Part shown: positions 4,280-5,773 of the stretch, one piece after another
How the letters are laid out: each line of letters starts with the position of its first letter
Position numbering within the stretch: the first letter of the stretch is position 1
Assembly: GCA_002389995.1 (NCBI GenBank)
Contig: DGRR01000175.1
Location: forward strand, 1-5,773
Origin: Ruminococcus sp. UBA4383
Lineage (GTDB): Bacteria > Bacillota > Clostridia > Oscillospirales > Ruminococcaceae
Direction: 5' to 3'
Length of the DNA: 5,773 nt
The notes under the pieces: generated by a model
Database searches by the model: none
The model's input: only the letters and a program-made list of their open reading frames with translations
Told to the model about the DNA's origin: nothing
Translations under genes and position numbers: made by a program

Positions 4280-5162
4280 AGAAGAGTTAGACATAATGGA
4301 TTCCGAACGCGGCGATATGGAAACAGCTTATTCCGACAGCGACAGCAATAACGCCGTTACCGACAGTCCTTTCATTTACAAAATGAATAATCCGCCGCCT
4401 CCGCTTCCCGACTTAAACGATTATTTCGAAAGATACAAGCGCGAAAGTGACGAAAAATATATTCTTCAGTTTCTTCATTATTATGAGAAGACGCTGAACT
4501 ACAAAGCGGACAGGTTTATTGAACGATTTGCTCTCGAAAAGAACAGGCGCGACGACCTTAAGCAGATATTCTGTCAGGTTATGCTGTCGGAGCTAGAGAA
4601 GTTCTGTCCCGACGATAAAATCGTTTTTCTTCAGCAGATTAAATATGCCGTTCAGAAGGCATGGCACGAATATGTGCGAACCTGCTGCACCGCCGCTTAT
4701 ATAGAAACGAAAAACGCTTTCTTCAACACCCGCAGAGTCGCGCGGCTTTACTATGAAAAAGAATACGTTATGCCCTACGCCGAAATAGTTCCGTATATTG
4801 CCGCCGAGCTGAATCTGTCTGAAAAAACAGTTGGAAACATTATTATCCACTCGGTTAATGCCAGATATGCAGACGACGTTGAAGACAAGAACAAGCCCGA
4901 AATTCCCGTTCCCGAAAAAGAAGAACCGGATTATACGAGGGAGGAAATCAAGGAAGCTCTGAAGGTGTTGTCACCGAGGGAGCTGCGTATCCTCGAGCTT
5001 CACGCAGGAGTTAACACTAAGACTTTTGAAATCATTGACAGTATGTGTTATGACGATATTGCCATGCGCGTCGGTTACGCATCCGAAAGCACGGTTGAAA
5101 AGAAGCTGAAAGAAATCCGAACGGTACTGAAATCGAAATTATTATCGATTCACAATGAATAA
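4260..5162 (+). CDS. Divergent sigma-70-like protein (regions 2 and 4 resembled)
   Basis: A 300-aa protein that looks like a distant RNA polymerase sigma factor. Residues 1-50 form an acidic tail ending in a proline run (NNPPPPLPDL). Residues 55-142 (from YFERYKRESDEKYILQFLHYY, through DDLKQIFCQVMLSELEKF, to FLQQIKYAVQKAWHEYVRT) follow the pattern of sigma region 2, including the usual D-DL-Q turn. Residues 158-200 hold a possible HTH (PYIAAELNLSEKTVGNII). Residues 227-294 (LSPRELRILELHAG, then YDDIAMRVGYASESTVEKKLKEIRTVL) resemble region 4, the -35-binding HTH. The start at 4260 has AAGAGG nine bases upstream; an ATG at 4242 is in frame but lacks a good site. It overlaps the DUF6076-like gene by 20 nt, so the pair should be co-translated. 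It may direct transcription of the element's own genes or an unlinked set, or may be a non-sigma regulator that kept the fold. Confidence 0.7.
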   Translation: MWMPEFEEELDIMDSERGDMETAYSDSDSNNAVTDSPFIYKMNNPPPPLPDLNDYFERYKRESDEKYILQFLHYYEKTLNYKADRFIERFALEKNRRDDLKQIFCQVMLSELEKFCPDDKIVFLQQIKYAVQKAWHEYVRTCCTAAYIETKNAFFNTRRVARLYYEKEYVMPYAEIVPYIAAELNLSEKTVGNIIIHSVNARYADDVEDKNKPEIPVPEKEEPDYTREEIKEALKVLSPRELRILELHAGVNTKTFEIIDSMCYDDIAMRVGYASESTVEKKLKEIRTVLKSKLLSIHNE

Positions 5163-5200
5163 GCGTATCCGCTTGTTACGGATACGCTTATATTTGTTTC
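5161..5200 (+). terminator. Rho-independent terminator of the plus-strand operon
   Basis: AAGCGTATCCG (5161-5171) pairs perfectly with CGGATACGCTT (5179-5189), an 11-bp stem with a 7-nt loop, followed by ATATTTGTTT. The stem begins within the TAA stop codon of the sigma-like gene, so this operon has just two genes. Confidence 0.85.
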
Positions 5201-5362
5201 TGACCTGCTAAATCCCGAATTTAGCCGTTTAAAAATCTTCGGATGGGGTAACATTTGTTTTGAGATTTTCTATCGGCTACGTTTGGATTTTGCCAAAGCC
5301 GAAGTTCCGAAACCCTTGCAAATGCTCACTTTTTAAACCTGTCAAAACCGCATAACTGTCAC
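5201..5362. other. Gene-free spacer with small hairpins
   Basis: I see no coding region. GCTAAAT/ATTTAGC forms a short perfect hairpin near 5207-5225. CGGC-TACG-TTTGG (5274-5286) pairs with CCAAA-GCCG (5293-5301) as a bulged stem. No copy of the tRNA-end repeat is found here, so this is not an obvious element end. Confidence 0.4.
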
Positions 5363-5385
5363 AAAATCCGCTTCATGGATTTTTT
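5363..5385. terminator. Terminator-like hairpin between convergent genes
   Basis: AAAATCC (5363-5369) pairs with GGATTTT (5377-5383) with T continuing to 5385. It lies downstream of both the plus-strand operon and the minus-strand ORF ending at 5410, with A/T flanks suited to either direction. Confidence 0.55.
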
Positions 5386-5407
5386 GAATGTTTTTCCTTT
5401 AATAATA

Positions 5408-5421
5408 TCCTATATATAGGA
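5408..5421. repeat. 14-bp perfect palindrome TCCTATATATAGGA
   Basis: TCCTATATATAGGA equals its own reverse complement. It overlaps the stop codon of the minus-strand ORF at 5410-5670. It is AT-rich, so chance is possible; no other copy is seen in the window. Confidence 0.3.
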
Positions 5422-5670
5422 GCCACCCCGAATATAAATATATCTTGTTAGTCTAATATACCTAATCATATTATCGGTATACTCTTTAATATTTTTCTCA
5501 GGGTTTTGAAAATCAGCAAGATATTCGTTAACATATGTTTTAACGAATAAATCCTTACTAATGTCGTCAGGGCATGATTCATATTCTTCTCTGAATCTCA
5601 GCAGTTCTTCTGCAACGTTTTCAACAATATCATATGACTTTAATGATAATGCAAAAATTCCAAAAAGCAC
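5410..5670 (-). CDS. Hypothetical protein with hydrophobic N-terminus, possibly frameshifted
   Basis: An 86-aa ORF from GTG at 5670 whose product begins MLFGIFALSLKSYDIVENVA and continues as a charged helical protein ending YIRGGSYI. I do not recognise it. There is no Shine-Dalgarno site before the GTG. The open frame continues upstream as KSIASAV, so the hydrophobic stretch (IASAVLFGIFALSL) looks like the rest of a membrane segment or signal anchor whose true start is in another frame. A second frame on this strand runs from ATG at 5756, passes ATG at 5696 (MVLRAS), and stops at 5640. Adding one A near 5685 would join them as MVLKSIASAVLFGIFALSLK. It therefore may be a disrupted gene, or the start may differ from what is given here. 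The gene is convergent with the sigma-like operon and may belong to neighbouring DNA rather than to the mobilization block. Confidence 0.45.
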   Translation of the reverse strand: MLFGIFALSLKSYDIVENVAEELLRFREEYESCPDDISKDLFVKTYVNEYLADFQNPEKNIKEYTDNMIRYIRLTRYIYIRGGSYI

Positions 5671-5773
5671 CGCCGAAGCGATGCTCTTAAAACCATATTA
5701 TTGAATGTGTCACTTGTTCCGCTTTCCTGTATTCTTTGTTCCCCGGACTTCCTCATGATAGAAATAATCTACG

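Noticed and set aside
1..5773. CRISPR array or insertion sequence
   Set aside because: No regularly spaced repeats and no transposase-like protein or matched terminal inverted repeats were found.

Overview
The window looks like the backbone of a mobilizable genetic element in a gut-type Clostridia genome (Oscillospirales or Ruminococcaceae would fit; this is inferred from protein style, base composition near 40-45% GC and strong Shine-Dalgarno sites). It starts in the last 23 nt of a tRNA gene, probably tRNA-Glu. Its conjugation genes are of the MOBP relaxase plus MobC type seen in Firmicute mobilizable elements. No integrase, replication protein or type IV secretion gene is visible, so any integrase would lie beyond the right edge.

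Layout. Positions 1-57 hold the tRNA 3' end and its terminator. Positions 58-336 have no gene but are full of hairpins, and a 20-nt copy of the tRNA 3' end recurs at 203-222, a candidate attachment-site repeat. From 2916 leftwards to 337 runs one minus-strand block: a winged-helix protein (2608-2916), a structured intergenic stretch that is a good oriT candidate (2436-2506), mobC (2061-2417), a relaxase (749-2101), and two small proteins (534-689 and 337-495). Inside the 3' half of the relaxase gene, in another frame of the same strand, lies a complete second gene (874-1341). It has a perfect Shine-Dalgarno site and encodes a coiled-coil protein with a C-terminal membrane anchor, in the style of the MobB proteins of small mobilizable plasmids.

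Positions 2917-3130 are a divergent control region with a nested stem-loop, inverted repeats and an extended -10 promoter. From it a plus-strand two-gene operon runs rightwards: a 382-aa protein with a four-cysteine zinc-finger-like motif (DUF6076/CGNR-like) and, overlapping it by 20 nt, a 300-aa divergent sigma-70-like protein. A strong terminator begins at that gene's stop codon. Positions 5190-5408 hold no gene. At the right edge is a short minus-strand ORF of unknown function that may be frameshifted at its 5' end.

How it may work together (inference): MobC and the relaxase would form the relaxosome at the oriT candidate. The membrane-anchored overlapping protein would link it to the membrane or to a helper element's coupling protein. 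The winged-helix protein and the sigma-like protein, on opposite sides of one control region, are the likely regulators. The pairing of a DUF6076-like protein with a sigma-like factor beside a mobilization block is the least explained part. The overprinted mobilization gene is the best supported unusual feature.
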